A DNA stretch of 64,000 nucleotides from Fistulifera solaris (Eukaryota; Bacillariophyta; Bacillariophyceae; Naviculales; Stauroneidaceae), in contig AP026172.1 of NCBI GenBank assembly GCA_030295235.1, forward strand, positions 682,001-746,000. Reading direction: 5' to 3'. Position 1 is the first letter of the stretch, and each line of letters begins with the position of its first letter. Below the pieces are notes generated by a model. The model was given only the letters and a program-made list of their open reading frames with translations, had not been told where the DNA came from and did not search any database. Positions 52,844 to 64,000 of this stretch are shown here, piece by piece. Position numbers and translations under genes: made by a program.

Positions 52844-53470
52844 GGCTTTGCAATTCGAATATTATGGTATCTATCTAATGTCTCGCTCTGTAACGCACTT
52901 GCAATGGACTTTCACGTCTGGGTTTTGTGATGATCGAGATATGATGGATGATGACGATGTGCGAGGAAGAAAGCCGATGCAAAAAGCCGATGGACCAGAA
53001 AGTGACGGTTGTCGGCCAGTCCTTCGGCAAAGAAATCGCAATGCTGGTGCGACGCATGTAAGAGAGTACAATGAGGTTGGTGCGACACCGATATGGTATT
53101 GGCTCACGACTGGCTCACGACTGACGGGCTGGATGAAGTTGAAGTCGATTTTCTCGAGTGTGACGCCGATGGTCTCTCTAGAGTTTCTGTGGTGATTGGT
53201 GATTGGTTGCGTGTCTTGCGCATTTCAAAAGCAAGACGCCAGTGTTCTGCCCTTTCGTTCTGCTCACCTTCCCCACTCTCTGTCTTTCTCGAAAGCCAAA
53301 ATTGATCGAACAGCGTTCAGAAAGAGACCGTAGCCAAAAGTGACAACTGCAAGGGCATTTCAAACGCCTTCTATCCTAGCAAGCTCTCACCTTATAGAAA
53401 TACCAAGAACGACGGGTTGGCATCTGATTACTTCAGTAATTCATCAATTCACATCCTACTGTTTCAAAGA
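52844..53470. promoter_or_regulatory. Divergent promoter of lysA and the CDP-DAG synthase gene, with tandem repeats
   Basis: A tandem 11-base repeat GGCTCACGACT occurs at 53101-53122. GATTGGT is tandemly repeated around 53194-53207, giving inverted CCAAT boxes (ATTGG at 53195 and 53202); another ATTGG spans 53098-53102. CCAAT-binding sites are plausible. Confidence 0.4.
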
Positions 53471-54868
53471 ATGATCCGAATACTGCGAAATCCGTTACAG
53501 ACATTCACTCTGTTCTATCTCTTGACGCTGTACGTCGACTCGTTCACTCCACAACAATATCGTCGATCGCATTTGTCGAAACGAGCATCACATCGCCATT
53601 TCCCCCAACGGGTCGTCGAAATTTATACCGACTACGCCGGTCGTTTGTGGAATGAAACCGCCCCGGCCGTCCGACAACAAATTACCAACGATAAAATTAG
53701 TGCCGCCATTCGTCAATTGCGACAAGTGACTAAAACCAGTAATGTCTTGCCGAGCGAGACGTTACTCCAATTGGACAATGCCTGTCAATCCATGTTGAGT
53801 GCGATTGTGGCCAGTACGGAGAATCAAACGGTGGTGGAAACCTTTCGAACCGAGTCGGATGCCGTGAATATTACTGTTTCATCGTCCGACAGTGTGACAC
53901 CCGCCAAGAAACCCCGACGGTCCATCATGCGAGGAGTCATCATGGGAGCCATTGTCGCCGCCTGGGTCTTTTCGGGAAATTACATATTCACGGGTCTCTT
54001 TACACTCATGACGACAGTCGGTCAATTGGAGTATTATCGCATGATCATGAACACGGGTGTGTATCCGGCTCGTCGTATTTCTGTCGTCGGGGCTTGCTCC
54101 ATGTTCGTGACCGCTTTGTTCTTTCCAGATCTGCACCAAATTTGTCTGCCACTGTTTGGCCTTTACGCGATGGTTTGGTTTCTGACTATGCGACGATCGG
54201 TCGCGACCATTCCCGAAATCGCCACGACGTTTACGGGCATGTTTTACTTGGGTTACGTTCCCTCGTTTTGGGTACGGATACGACTCCTCGGTGGCAGTCG
54301 CGAACCCACACGTCTGGCACCCCTACTTTCACCGTTGGTGAATTTCATTCAAGGCAAAGCCACGCAGCTACCCACTTGGATACCCCAAGCGGTGCACTTG
54401 CCGATTACGACGGGTGCTATTTTCATCTTTTGGTCCTGGCTCTGTTTGGCGTTCAGTGACGTCGGTGCTTACTTTGTCGGCAAAAACTTTGGCAAGACCA
54501 AACTCAGTACCATTTCACCCGCCGCGGGGGCCGCTAGTCCCAACAAGTCGTTGGAAGGTGTCATTGGCGGGTGCGTCGTGAGTGGTAGCTTGGGGGTACT
54601 TGGGGCCTGGGTGATGCGATGGCCCTTTTTCTTCTGGACAGGAGCTATTCATGGTGTCATGTTAGCACTACTGGGGTTACTGGGGGACCTGACGGCGTCC
54701 ATGCTCAAAAGAGATGCCGGTCTAAAGGACTTTGGTGATCTTATTCCGGAACACGGAGGGGTCCTTGACCGAGTTGATAGCTTTGTCTGGAGTGCGCCCT
54801 ATTCATGGCTTGTTTGTGCCTACATTATACCGTTCCTCAAGTCCATTTCAACAGTGAAACCTCTATAA
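53471..54868 (+). CDS. Phosphatidate cytidylyltransferase (CDP-DAG synthase), probably plastid
   Basis: Makes CDP-diacylglycerol from phosphatidate and CTP for phosphatidylglycerol synthesis. The ATG at 53471 gives a presequence with LFYLLTLYVDSFTPQQ, an S/F-T-P motif of plastid type. The N-region (about 60-165) is soluble and unknown. Then come multiple membrane helices and the CdsA end signature SPNKSLEGVIGG, LGLLGDLTASMLKRDAGLKD and IPEHGGVLDRVDSFVWSAP. The S.(N)KS.EG and D..S..KR..G.KD...(P)..HGG.LDR.DS pattern is diagnostic. About 465 residues, intact, single exon. Confidence 0.92.
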   Translation: MIRILRNPLQTFTLFYLLTLYVDSFTPQQYRRSHLSKRASHRHFPQRVVEIYTDYAGRLWNETAPAVRQQITNDKISAAIRQLRQVTKTSNVLPSETLLQLDNACQSMLSAIVASTENQTVVETFRTESDAVNITVSSSDSVTPAKKPRRSIMRGVIMGAIVAAWVFSGNYIFTGLFTLMTTVGQLEYYRMIMNTGVYPARRISVVGACSMFVTALFFPDLHQICLPLFGLYAMVWFLTMRRSVATIPEIATTFTGMFYLGYVPSFWVRIRLLGGSREPTRLAPLLSPLVNFIQGKATQLPTWIPQAVHLPITTGAIFIFWSWLCLAFSDVGAYFVGKNFGKTKLSTISPAAGAASPNKSLEGVIGGCVVSGSLGVLGAWVMRWPFFFWTGAIHGVMLALLGLLGDLTASMLKRDAGLKDFGDLIPEHGGVLDRVDSFVWSAPYSWLVCAYIIPFLKSISTVKPL

Positions 54869-55628
54869 ACACCAAAGCTTTTGACTCTAGAGTACCAAAC
54901 TTGATTCGATCATATGATGAAAATGCGAAAGTCGATGCTAGGCTAGCTCTAGTGTTTATCCTAGGTCGCAAGAGTTTTTAGACTGATTGAAGCTAGTTTA
55001 CCCTTGCTATATCCTATGGAAGCTGGCTGTCATTATAGCTTGTAGAACCTAGTTGGAATCAAGAAACTAGGTCGGCCGGCCTTATACTCCCCCGAGTACC
55101 AGTAACACCTTTCTCACTTCAACAGAAAAACTCGAGTACACAAACTTGTCACATTGAGAGCAGGCCAAAGAAGAAGACGTTTCTTCTTATAATTGGTGGT
55201 GTCACACTCCGTCATTTCAAAGTTGCGGATAACGGACGAGTTTAACGCCTAACTGCAATCGCCAACCGGTGAAGAAGACATATTCCGAATAGGAAAATGG
55301 AAACCGATCGAGCCCTCGACTTTCCGCAAGCGGTATTGGAAACAACTTCGTCGCCTTTTTGTTGCCCTTTTTCTCCCTTCTATCATTGGTTGTATCAAAC
55401 CCATTGCAATGGATATTATCGTTGACTTCTATTTGGTAGAGCATCAGTAATCAGCAATTGCTAGTTGAATCGAGATTATGGTATTCTCTTACATCCTTCC
55501 GAGCTCCGAGACGGAGTCGGAAAAGCCAGAGGCCAAGTGAGTATCGCAAGAGATTCCGATGCACTATAATTTTTCCGCCGGCTCACCACAAGAACTATTT
55601 TCACAATAAATGTAGAAAGGGACTGCGC
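54869..55628. other. 760 bases without a recognised gene
   Basis: 3' region of the CDP-DAG synthase and promoter of the MFS gene. A minus frame at 55217-55444 is short and unsupported. Confidence 0.45.
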
Positions 55629-57151
55629 ATGTCTGCCTTATTTCTAGGTGAAGTTCGAGATGGTAAGTCGAGTAATGCAATAGAATCATTGCGTATCAAC
55701 GAAGACTAAAGGACTGGTTTACCCACAGGTTTGACCATGATTAATATGCAAAGCGCGTTCTTGATCGTTTCGAAGCAGTACACGGAAAAGCAAGCGGGTA
55801 TCCTCTTCTTTGGTAAGTAATATCCGTACTAGATAAACTGCAGTGTCCTCTGCTTCTCATAAAGCATAAACTATCAACTGCGATCAGTGTTCGGAATGAG
55901 CCAATTTTTATTCCAAGCCCCCGCGGGTTATCTCTATGACTACACCGAACAGAAGGTTTTGTGGCTATCGACTGCAGCGGTATCGACTACTTTACTCACG
56001 GTCATTACCGCCATGTTTGCGGCTCCCAATGGGGGCAATCTCGCCTTCATGATCTTTATCAAATTCCTACAGGGAGCCGTGACTTCATTTATTCCTCCTG
56101 GACTCAACAGCATTACCCGCGGCATTGTCGGTGGGAATGGAATGACCGAGCAAGTTTCGATCAACGAAATGATGAATCACCTGGGAACTGCGATTATTGT
56201 ATTCATTGGATCATTAGTTGGTTACTATATGTACCCTAGTCTCGGCCTTTTGTTTCTGGTGAGCCCCATTGCTTGTTTGGGTGCGCTCCTCTCGTTGCAG
56301 TCCATTCCGAAGCAAGACATTGACCACGCTGCGGCGCGTGGATTGGAAAGTACGGCAGAACAATCCACAGACAACAATTACGTTCGGCCGGAAGATAGCA
56401 AGGCAAGTGCCGACTCGACCGGTGGAGCCGATTCGGATGTTACGAATATCATGGCAGCCCAGGCAGAAAGTCCGTGGACTGTACTCCGAGATCCTATCTT
56501 ATTGCTTTTCATTTTGGCGGTTTTTCTTTTCACATGTCAAATGGAACCGTGCTTCCCTTGGTGATGCAAACATTGGCCTTAGGAGGAGGTGGTGGAGGGA
56601 TCCTCATGAGTGGGCTTTGTATTATTGTAGCCCAGTTATTCATGGTAGTCAGCGCACGAACCTGTGGTGAATACTCTGGTAAATACGGACGCAAAAAGCT
56701 CTTCTTGATCGGCCTTTTCTCCGTTCCGGTCCGTTGCTTGATCCTCACTTTACTGGTTCGCCTACGAGATACGCAAGGACTGGAAGGGTCTACTTTCTTG
56801 AAGGTCGTCATTCTCTCCACGCAAATGCTAGACGGCGTCGGCGCTGGTGTTTTCGGGACCATGTATATTTTAGTGACCAGTGATTTGAGTCAGGGTTCGG
56901 GGCGTTTCAGTTTCATCTTGGGACTTACTACGGCCGCCATGTCCATTGGTGGAACTGTATCCGGATATTTGGGTGAAGCACTGGCACAGGATCTTGGATA
57001 CGAAAGCGCCTTTTTCATCTTAATGATTCTTTCCCTCGCTCCTGCCCTTCTGTACGCATTCTTCATGCCAGAAACGTTAAGTATGAGAGATCCTGTGTCG
57101 GAAGGCGGGGAAGAGGAGCCGAGCAAGACATCGTACAAGGAACTGCTCTAG
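55629..57151 (+). CDS. MFS transporter, three exons (one frameshift)
   Basis: Exons at 55629-55662, 55729-55812 and 55888-57151; both introns are GT-AG and in phase. Blocks: MSALFLGEVRDGLTMINMQS, EKQAGILFFVFGMSQFLFQA then PAGYLYDYTEQK (loop 2-3-like), KFLQGAVTSFIPPGLNSITR, a central acidic loop with Asp/Ser, then FHMSNGTVLPLVMQTLAL after restoring one base at about 56527-56531. GEYSGKYGRKKLFLIGLFSV (loop 8-9) and QDLGYESAFFILMI end the fold. The FH..N...LPL pattern occurs in MFS proteins of unknown substrate found in fungi and bacteria. About 460 residues; substrate and membrane unknown. Confidence 0.83.
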
Positions 57152-57239
57152 ATTTGTTTGACATTCACCCTGCCCCAAGTTCAAAACAACAGTAAAATAG
57201 CCCAGAAATTTTTTGTATCGTTTCAAAACTGCCTTGTAA

Positions 57240-57918
57240 GCTCTATTCGATAGCTTCGGAGGGATCGAACACGGTTCCTTCGATATTTTCTCCATACAAA
57301 TGAAACAACGACGGAATGCATCGCTGGGCGGAAAACGAGGCACAGGTCGTGTGTCGCTGGTTTTTACCATCCTCCCACACGACCACTCCACGTGTCAACC
57401 TTCCTTTGCCATACCATCGACGCGATAACCACCGTCCGGGGAGAAAAATGACCCATCAATCGACATTGCATCCGCACTTTTCCTTTCTGGAGTACTGTGT
57501 TCGCTGCACTTTGCACACGGGTGTATGACGTCAATACCAATTCATCGTAATAGCGATCCGTGACACAGTAAGGATTGGCATGGATGTTCCACTTGCCACG
57601 AATCTCCAAAACAGTGTGATTCTGTTGAGTAAACGGTTGTAAATGAAAGGTTCGATTGGAGTACATGTGCAAACGACAGGTATGTTGTTTCGCGAAAAAT
57701 GCCGATCGATTTTGTCGTCGCTTAGCAGTAACGGGTTCTTGTTGCCGAGGGAAAAGTCGAGAATGAAACCATTCCTCAGGACAATGCAAATGAACATCCC
57801 ATGTACCGATGAGCAATTCATTGGAATCCAGCATTCGACCGATGCAAGAAGTGTTGATTATTAGTAGAAAGAGGATTGCCAACCGTGTGGGAAGCGCAGG
57901 TTTACGTGGTATTTTCAT
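57240..57918 (-). CDS. Secreted protein of unknown function, possibly beta-barrel
   Basis: The start at 57918 gives a signal peptide: MKIPRKPALPTRLAILFLLI, then INTSCIG. LLIGTWDVHLHCPEEWF, TFHLQPFTQQNHTVLEIRGK and DELVLTSYTRVQ suggest a lipocalin-like antiparallel sheet with several Cys. Near 57408-57414 a one-base change is needed to join SPRTVVIASMV to KGRLTRGVVVWEDG and the end GTVFDPSEAIE (stop near 57249). Without it the protein would stop at 57364. About 220 residues. No family recognised; beta-barrel is an inference from the strand pattern. Confidence 0.5.
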
Positions 57919-57933
57919 GCTGAATGAACACAA

Positions 57934-58384
57934 TACCGTCGAAACGATGACTTTCGATGCACTTTACTTTTCAAAGCAACAAAAGATATTACCATGATGT
58001 ATACCGTCTAGGTTACCAGGTATTGATTGATTCATTGATTGATTGGTGTCGGAGGACTCGAAATGGAAAAAAATAATGAAAACGGTATTCATTCGTGAAT
58101 GAGAAGCATTCCTGAATGGAAAGGTCAGCATCTTTTCTCGAAGCGGCACTCACAACGAACACCGGTCAGACACTGGGTCACGAGATGCGGTCATTCGATT
58201 TCAACAACAAAAAAAGACAAAACAAAATCCGAAACATTATTTTATCAATAAATAAAGGCCCGGACATTGACCATCTCTTCGCCCTTCTTTGCATTCCGAA
58301 AAAGCTAATACAAGATGATACATCGACGAGGAAGATTAGAGAAGGGCTCGCCTTCTCCGAGTCGAACATTATTTCCCGAGGAAA
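57934..58384. promoter_or_regulatory. Divergent promoter with ATTG microsatellite
   Basis: An imperfect ATTG/GATT repeat lies at about 58022-58047 between the secreted-protein gene and the glycosyltransferase gene. Nothing else is seen. Confidence 0.4.
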
Positions 58385-59824
58385 ATGACGACAAAAAATC
58401 CTAAAGCGAATCGTCGTTATTTGCAACTGTTTCTTCTGGCGACAGCGATCGTGTCCATTATGTATGCCGTAGTCTTCTTGGCTCCATCTCCGCATGTTCA
58501 TTTAGCGCACGTAGAAACTGTTTCACACCCAACGGTAGAAAAAGACAAACGATGGGATCCAGCGCCCCGCGACGAAAATGGCGTACACTATCACATTGTC
58601 TTTTCGACTGGTTGCTCTATTTATCAAGATTGGCAATCTTTTGTATTCTTTTATCATGCCATGGCAGTCAATCAACCGGGTACTGTCACGCGCATCGTTT
58701 CGGGTTGCAATGAAGAAGAGGAAAGCACCTTGCAGGCACTCTTTGATCTACAAATCAAACCCATGGCACCGGAACGCTTCAAAATACACTTTACACCCGA
58801 CTATTCCAATGTCAAGGGCGGGAAAACAAAATTTGTTTATTTCAATAAACCATTCGGTATGCGACATTGGTTACAAACCGCCCTCGGGTTCCCCTACAAT
58901 CCCATTGATGAAGACTCGATTGTCGTCTTGATGGATCCGGATCAACTCATTTTACGACCTTTTCGGGACAATGATTTTACCAATACGCAGTGGAAATTTG
59001 TACCGCCTAATCAGAAACCAAGAACCAAAATTGAACACGGCTATCCCATGGGTCAGTTGTATGGCTTTGCGTTGCAATGGAAACAGAAAATTGACATGAC
59101 GTTGGTCTCACCGAACGAACCATCTCCCGTGACGACCATGTCCAATGAAGAAGCCCGTGCGGGTTATATTGTGGGTCCTCCGTATATTGCTACTGGTAAG
59201 TAACTAGTGGATCGTACGCGTGTCGTTTGTGTGGCACAAGGACTCACTACTTCTGGAATTATCATCGAACCAGCTCGTGACATGTACAAAATTGTGAGTA
59301 AATGGTGTGAATTTGCTCCGGCGGTGCACGACCAATATCCCTATCTGTTGGCGGAAATGTTTGCGTATTGCTTAGCGGCAGCCCATTTACAATTAGCTCA
59401 CCAAACAGCCACCAGTTTCATGATCTCCGATGTCGGGGTTGGAGCGGGCGGAGAAGGGTGGGGTTACATCGATCAGATCCCCGATGAGGAGATTTGTTCA
59501 CCCAAATCCGTCGAAGAATTGCCCAATGTCATTCACTTCTGTCAGCGCTACGGTTTGGGTAAATATTTCTTTGGCAAACGACGATTACCGAAAGACTTTT
59601 TGTCTTGTGAGGCACCGTTGTTAAAGGAACCGACCTTGGCAGAAATTCAAACAGATCATGTCGATTGGCCGATGGGAGATGGGAAAGATTGGTCCAAAGA
59701 ACACGGCAAACGCAATCGCTTTGTGTTGTGCAACTTAATACCGGCCTTGAATGCGGCGGCGGAGTATTACAAGAAGCACAATTGTGGTGATCAAGCGAAT
59801 CTCGAACGGACGTACTTGTTTTAA
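58385..59824 (+). CDS. Golgi type II glycosyltransferase, HPAT-like (hydroxyproline O-arabinosyltransferase family)
   Basis: MTTKNPKANRRYLQLFLLAT then AIVSIMYAVVFLA is a cytosolic tail and signal anchor. The catalytic domain shows HYHIVFSTGCSIYQDWQSFV, RIVSGCNEEE, then SIVVLMDPDQLILRP with the DxD-type metal site, ARAGYIVGPPYIAT, and after an intron (59196-59273, GTAAGT...CCAG) ARDMYKIVSKWCEFAPAVHD and YPYLLAEMFAYCLAAAHLQL. The D-P-D block and the WC.FAP motif match plant and algal HPAT/SGT1-like enzymes that modify secreted glycoproteins. About 453 residues. In a diatom, acceptors might be cell-wall or mucilage proteins; this is inference. Confidence 0.83.
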
Positions 59825-60389
59825 TTCGTTTTTTTTGTTTTTTAATGCTAAAGTCCTGAAAGATTCGATAGGACAGAATAACCTTTGGACTTTTGAGAGT
59901 TGTTACTCCGTTTAGCCCGCGCCTAGAACTCTTCTAGAGAGATACACCTTAGCCATCGAAAAACCGCGTACAACGGAAAAACTGCCACCTGCCACACACG
60001 CGGTCTGCGCGTCGATCATCATCCATCGCTACTACGATAAACTTCTTGGGAGACTTCCGTTAGGTCTCCAACCAGGGTGAACCTCTTCCGATAGCTCTCC
60101 CGTTAGGAGAGACGTTAACTGACTACATTCAACTTTACAGTAGAGTACGCGCCATTGGATGTGGTACTAATTACTTAAAGGCCTTCCATCCATCATTAGT
60201 TCTACTTAGGTCACGCACAATAACCGCACAATCGTTCGCGTTGTGCGTTTGTTCCGTTCCGACTGCCGACAAGATGATCAGAACGCTGCATTCCTTATTG
60301 TCATAGTTGCCCTTCCGTTCCTACTGTTGCTCTTTTACAACATTAACATGTCGATCATTGAAACGAAGGAGGCGATCATTCGTCACGAT
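59825..60389. other. Gene-free stretch before the MULE-type element
   Basis: About 565 bases with no gene. Possibly contains the element's 5' end, but I could not identify a terminal inverted repeat, since the other end lies outside the window. Confidence 0.4.
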
Positions 60390-63300
60390 TATGCAAAAAT
60401 ATGGGGCACTTCCTCCAACCGGTCCGTATGATTTTGAAAAGTTTCTCTATGACAAACCGATCCCTGAGGATGATCACGAGGAGCTTCTCCGCAGCATCGC
60501 TTTTGTGTAATGCGATCGAAAGCTCTTACGAGATGTCAGCAAGCACGGAGAAAGCCCTTGCTACGTGTGCACTTGCTGCAAAACGTTCTCACTTAAGTTC
60601 AAGGAAGAAAACGGCGAACTTCGATTGCTACACGACCATCCTAGTACTAACTTCAGGCACAGTTTGTTTTGCACTCCAACAAACGACCTCCCAAAGGACT
60701 GCCGCAGAAAATCAATGATAGTGCAGAACATTCCTGCTGTTCAAGACTTCTTCAAAACATGCTTCCAGGCACCAAACTTCGACAGTCATGCTACTCGCAA
60801 GAATCTCAACGCCGTCCTCAGGAAAGAGGGTTTCGACATCGAAGTTGGCCCGACAATGCATTCAAATCTCAAGAAACACTTCCGTGAGGTCTACCGAAAG
60901 GATTTGTTGATGTACAATGAGCTGTTGGCCCAGTATCTTCGGAAATATGTCGAGCTAAATCCAAATGCCTCCGTCAATTTAGAAACTGACCAGAACTCAT
61001 GCTTTTTTCGGTCAACTGTGTTCATTGAGAATGCCGCGCACTTCTTTAGAAATGCCTGCATTCCTGCAATCTTTTAGACGGAACACACATCCGTATACCC
61101 CGAACACGATGGAATTGGAGTCCCGATCATAGGGGTCGATGGAAATGGAAGTAACATTCCACTTGGTTTTGGGTTGATTCCCTCGGAAAACAAGCAAGGG
61201 ATGATATATATCCTTCTCATGATGTATCAAGCTGGGTTCAATTTCGAAGAGTTTCCAGTATTCACTGACCGAGGACACATTCTCACGCTGTCCGAGCGTT
61301 GGCAGAACATTATGGACTGGTTGTTTCCGTGAAGTATTGCTTGATTCATATTCTTCAAACATTTACCATCTATTCAATATCAATCAACGATCGCTGAGAG
61401 GGCAGAGCGGTCGCTTGGTTTATGCGCGAGATGCAAAGCGCTCCAGATGTTAACGCCTTCTTGGATGCTGCGAAGAAGCTTGTCAAAGCGCTTCCACAAA
61501 TTGAAGAAAACGAAACTCTTAGTACCGGTGCGAATTGTTATCTATGTTCTTGGGACAATTCATCCTACTCATTGGACTGTGTTTGGAAATACACCGAGTC
61601 AACATGAATCTATGTGGGAGCCCCTATATTTTACCTATCTAGCTGAAGTGAATGGCTTCACAGAGATAAGTGGAGACGTCGACGAATGGAGGTGGTTGCT
61701 CAACGATCACGTGCCAGTTGGAAACAAGTTCCCTTTATATGGTTTCTGTTCAACAAATCATGTCGAATCGGCCCAGCAGTGGCTTCTACATCATGAAGTG
61801 AGGACTAATACCCCTCCACTAGCCATTTCTAACTTTTTTGATGGCGGCTGCCGAATCTCTTCGACAATTTCGAGATGAAATAACAACCAAATCTGCTAGG
61901 TTCCTCACCATATACTTTCGAAGCTTGCAAGATACAGGCAATGAAGATCTAGATTTTGTAATAGAGGATGCTGAAGGATGCCCCGATGGCAGTTTGAAAT
62001 TCAAATTGTGCAGCTGAAAAGCACAAGAAGACGGAGTATGTTACTTATGAACCCACGAGCACTCCGTCCCTGTACTGCTCCTGCAGTAGAACAGCGATGC
62101 GGGAAATCTACTGCGGCCACATCAACCTTGTTTCACGTACAAGATCCTCAACTTGGCCCTCAATCCCACCCTCTGTGTTTTCGCAATTCTACGAAGAGTT
62201 TGGAAAAGTTCCGACAAGTGGTGATCGCCGGCTTCCTTACAGAGTTTCTTAACAACTATCCAGCGACTTGACGTCCCGGGATTTGGGGATATCAAGCTTG
62301 CTTATCAATCAGAAAACATTTATCCATCACCAACTTACACTGACAAGCTTAACTCGGGGAACAGAATAATCAGTAATGGTGAACCGGGACCACGTAAGTC
62401 AAAGAAAAAGAAGCAATCGGCGCTGGAATCAGCACGAATGACAAAGGAGTATGAGCCAAGTTCAAAGAACAAGCTCAGTCGAAATAACGATGCAATAGCA
62501 GAAGCGATTGCCGCCGATGGTCTGTTTGATTTTGGGACCAAACCAAAGGCGGAACACATGCAACAGCTAGAATCAACTCTTGGACGCTAAACGTAGAGAC
62601 GGCAAGCCCTTACCTCGGCACTGCTTTCACTGCAGATCACCGAATCACACAATTCGACAGTGTCTGGACTACCTCAAAGATGATCGAAGGTACATGGATC
62701 CTGCATTACTTGAAACTGGCGCAATTCTGGTCAACCATTTCCCAACATGCGTCATTGACATGGATGCAGGAATTACTTCTGAAGATTTGGACAACGATGA
62801 TACCTCCGGAGGACATGGCCTTCACAATATTGACAAGATTGGCTTAGTAGAAGACTCTGATGCAGCCAATGCCATTGTCCAGTCACGGATTTTAAAGCTT
62901 ACTGGAGAAGACGCTGCAGAAATTCACGCTGAAGACGACAACGAAAATAACTATCTTCTGGATATGGACCTTGCTCCGTCAGGTAGTAACCGAGATATTG
63001 TAGTAATTATTCGTGACAAGGATTACACGGAAAGAAGAAGTCACGAACAAGAATTGACCATGGTTGATGATGTCGAGGTAGGCATCCATGACGATTCCCG
63101 TCTGAACAGTGCACACTCGGGTCATCTGTCGACAATTCTAGAGGATGAAGATGTGGAACCAAGCACCGCACATAATGCTTTTGCCTCAAGTCCCGCAACA
63201 ACAGAATATTCAGTAAATGAAATGCCAACAACTAGAACAAAGAGGAGATCCAAACAAGTAACGAATTTAAAAGCATGAAGGCAAGTCCATCTACCGCAAA

Positions 63301-63586
63301 GTCATCGATATTGAAGACAGCGACCGCATCCAGACCGAATTTGAAACCACCGCCGACCACAACAGCTTGTGCTTCCAGTCCAGCAACAACAGATTTTTCA
63401 TTAGTCAAAATGGCAACGAGAAAGAGGAAACGGCCGAAACAGCCACCAAATCAAAAAGCTGAAGGAACAAGTCCCGCCACAACTGATTCGTCAATCTTTG
63501 AGAGGCCGACCATGAAGAGTCAAAATCTGAAGCCACCACCTGATATCAGAGCTCATGCCTTGACTATCGAAGTCTTCAATGAATGA
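60390..63586 (+). mobile_element. Decayed MULE (Mutator-like) transposase gene
   Basis: Transposase remains in changing frames. MQKYGALPPTGPYDFEKFLY (from about 60390) begins an N-domain. CYVCTCCKTFSLKFKEENGE and DHPSTNFRHSLFC resemble a FLYWCH/BED-type finger. The core has LDGTHIRIP (first catalytic Asp, about 61075-61103), then HDGIGVPIIGVDGNGSNIPL and FGLIPSENKQGM, the MULE DDE block, and FPVFTDRGHILTLSERW with the second Asp. FMREMQSAPDVNAFLDAAKK, HWTVFGNTPSQHESMWEP and CSTNHVESAQQWLLHHEV follow the usual order. A zinc-knuckle frame starts near 62580 (CFHCRSPNHTIRQCLDYL). Many stops and frame breaks indicate an inactive copy; read errors may add to this. Confidence 0.7.
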
Positions 63587-64000
63587 GAATACAACACAAA
63601 AAAGGAAAAGATCGAAACTGACAGCAAATTCCAGAGCCAAAGGCCCGACTCATGCCCGTAAAAAAGAAGTTGAAACCGCCACCGATTGCAGAAGCAAAAG
63701 CAGGAAGTCCCGCCACAGCAGTTTCTTCCATAGTTGAGATGCCAACTATGAAGAGGGGTAATCTGAGAGCACTGCCAAGATCTCATTCAAACAGTCCAAC
63801 AACCGAAGTATCACGATTCCTGAAGATATGATTATAAAGATACCGAAGACAGAACCCACTAATGCAAGTCCCGCCACGTCTGCTAGTGACGATTCATCAC
63901 ATGTATTTAAAAGGCGATTAGACATCCAAAAGAAGAATGCAAGTCCCGCCAAATCCGGTAATCTCAGTGACGATTCGTCGCATTTCCTGAAAATGCCGCT
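63170..64000 (+). repeat. Imperfect repeats in the C-terminal region of the MULE element
   Basis: The motif SPATT/SPATS with nearby basic stretches recurs. The nucleotide core AGTCC(C)GC(C/A)A lies at about 63188, 63376, 63469, 63704, 63865 and 63940, spaced 75-235 bases apart, usually followed by GATTC-rich sequence. The frame is interrupted between units and runs out of the window. Likely an expanded low-complexity tail of the transposase or an accessory protein. Confidence 0.55.

Noticed and set aside
1-64000. CRISPR arrays, operons, bacterial ribosome-binding sites
   Set aside because: None seen; introns, plastid presequences and gene content indicate a eukaryotic nuclear genome.

Overview
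The window looks like nuclear DNA of a diatom, probably pennate (stramenopile with a red-type secondary plastid). The reasons are: short GT-AG introns; many N-termini made of a signal peptide followed by an ASAFAP-like plastid motif (light-harvesting protein, PsbM precursor, LysA, CdsA-type synthase, carrier-family protein, HAD-like giant); a fucoxanthin-chlorophyll (LHC family) gene; and a nuclear-encoded PsbM. Genes are dense, single and on both strands. Neighbours are functionally mixed, with no operons.

Layout. 1-414: C-terminal end of a probable PlsC-type acyltransferase. 844-1890: plastid-targeted TIM-barrel-like protein. 1929-9357: three bestrophin-like channel genes on the minus strand, with an mRNA cap methyltransferase and a decayed leucine-rich-type gene between them. 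9927-11852: LHC protein, then PsbM. 12312-17797: sugar transporter, UBE2K-like E2, bubblegum-type acyl-CoA synthetase. 18267-21079: Cys-rich surface protein, then a LINE fragment lodged in a small plastid-protein gene. 21698-26339: intradiol-dioxygenase-like secreted protein, bc1 subunit 9, plastid carrier-family protein, small plastid protein. 26450-31440: a giant plastid-targeted HAD-like protein with five tandem cap modules. 31803-40220: hypothetical protein, MYND/HECT_2 protein, monothiol glutaredoxin, Mpv17/PMP22 protein, mitochondrial enoyl-reductase-like protein, DNA polymerase eta. 40513-40584: tRNA-Ala(CGC). 40835-51100: small hypothetical, Derlin, XPC/Rad4, BAH-ELM2-SANT corepressor, double zinc-module protein, PEX16. 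51428-59824: diaminopimelate decarboxylase, CDP-DAG synthase, MFS transporter, secreted protein, HPAT-like glycosyltransferase. 60390-64000: decayed MULE-type transposon running off the end.

A dominant technical feature is that about 25 otherwise good genes are broken by one-base indels, mostly in runs of identical bases and in both directions. This includes PsbM, XPC, glutaredoxin and the E2. I read these as uncorrected long-read consensus errors rather than pseudogenes, and give whole gene spans rather than fragments. Functional links visible here are plastid-centred: channels, antenna, PsbM, lysine and phospholipid synthesis, a carrier and the HAD-like giant. A second group concerns DNA repair and chromatin (XPC, polymerase eta, BAH-ELM2-SANT), and a third protein quality control (Derlin, E2, HECT_2).
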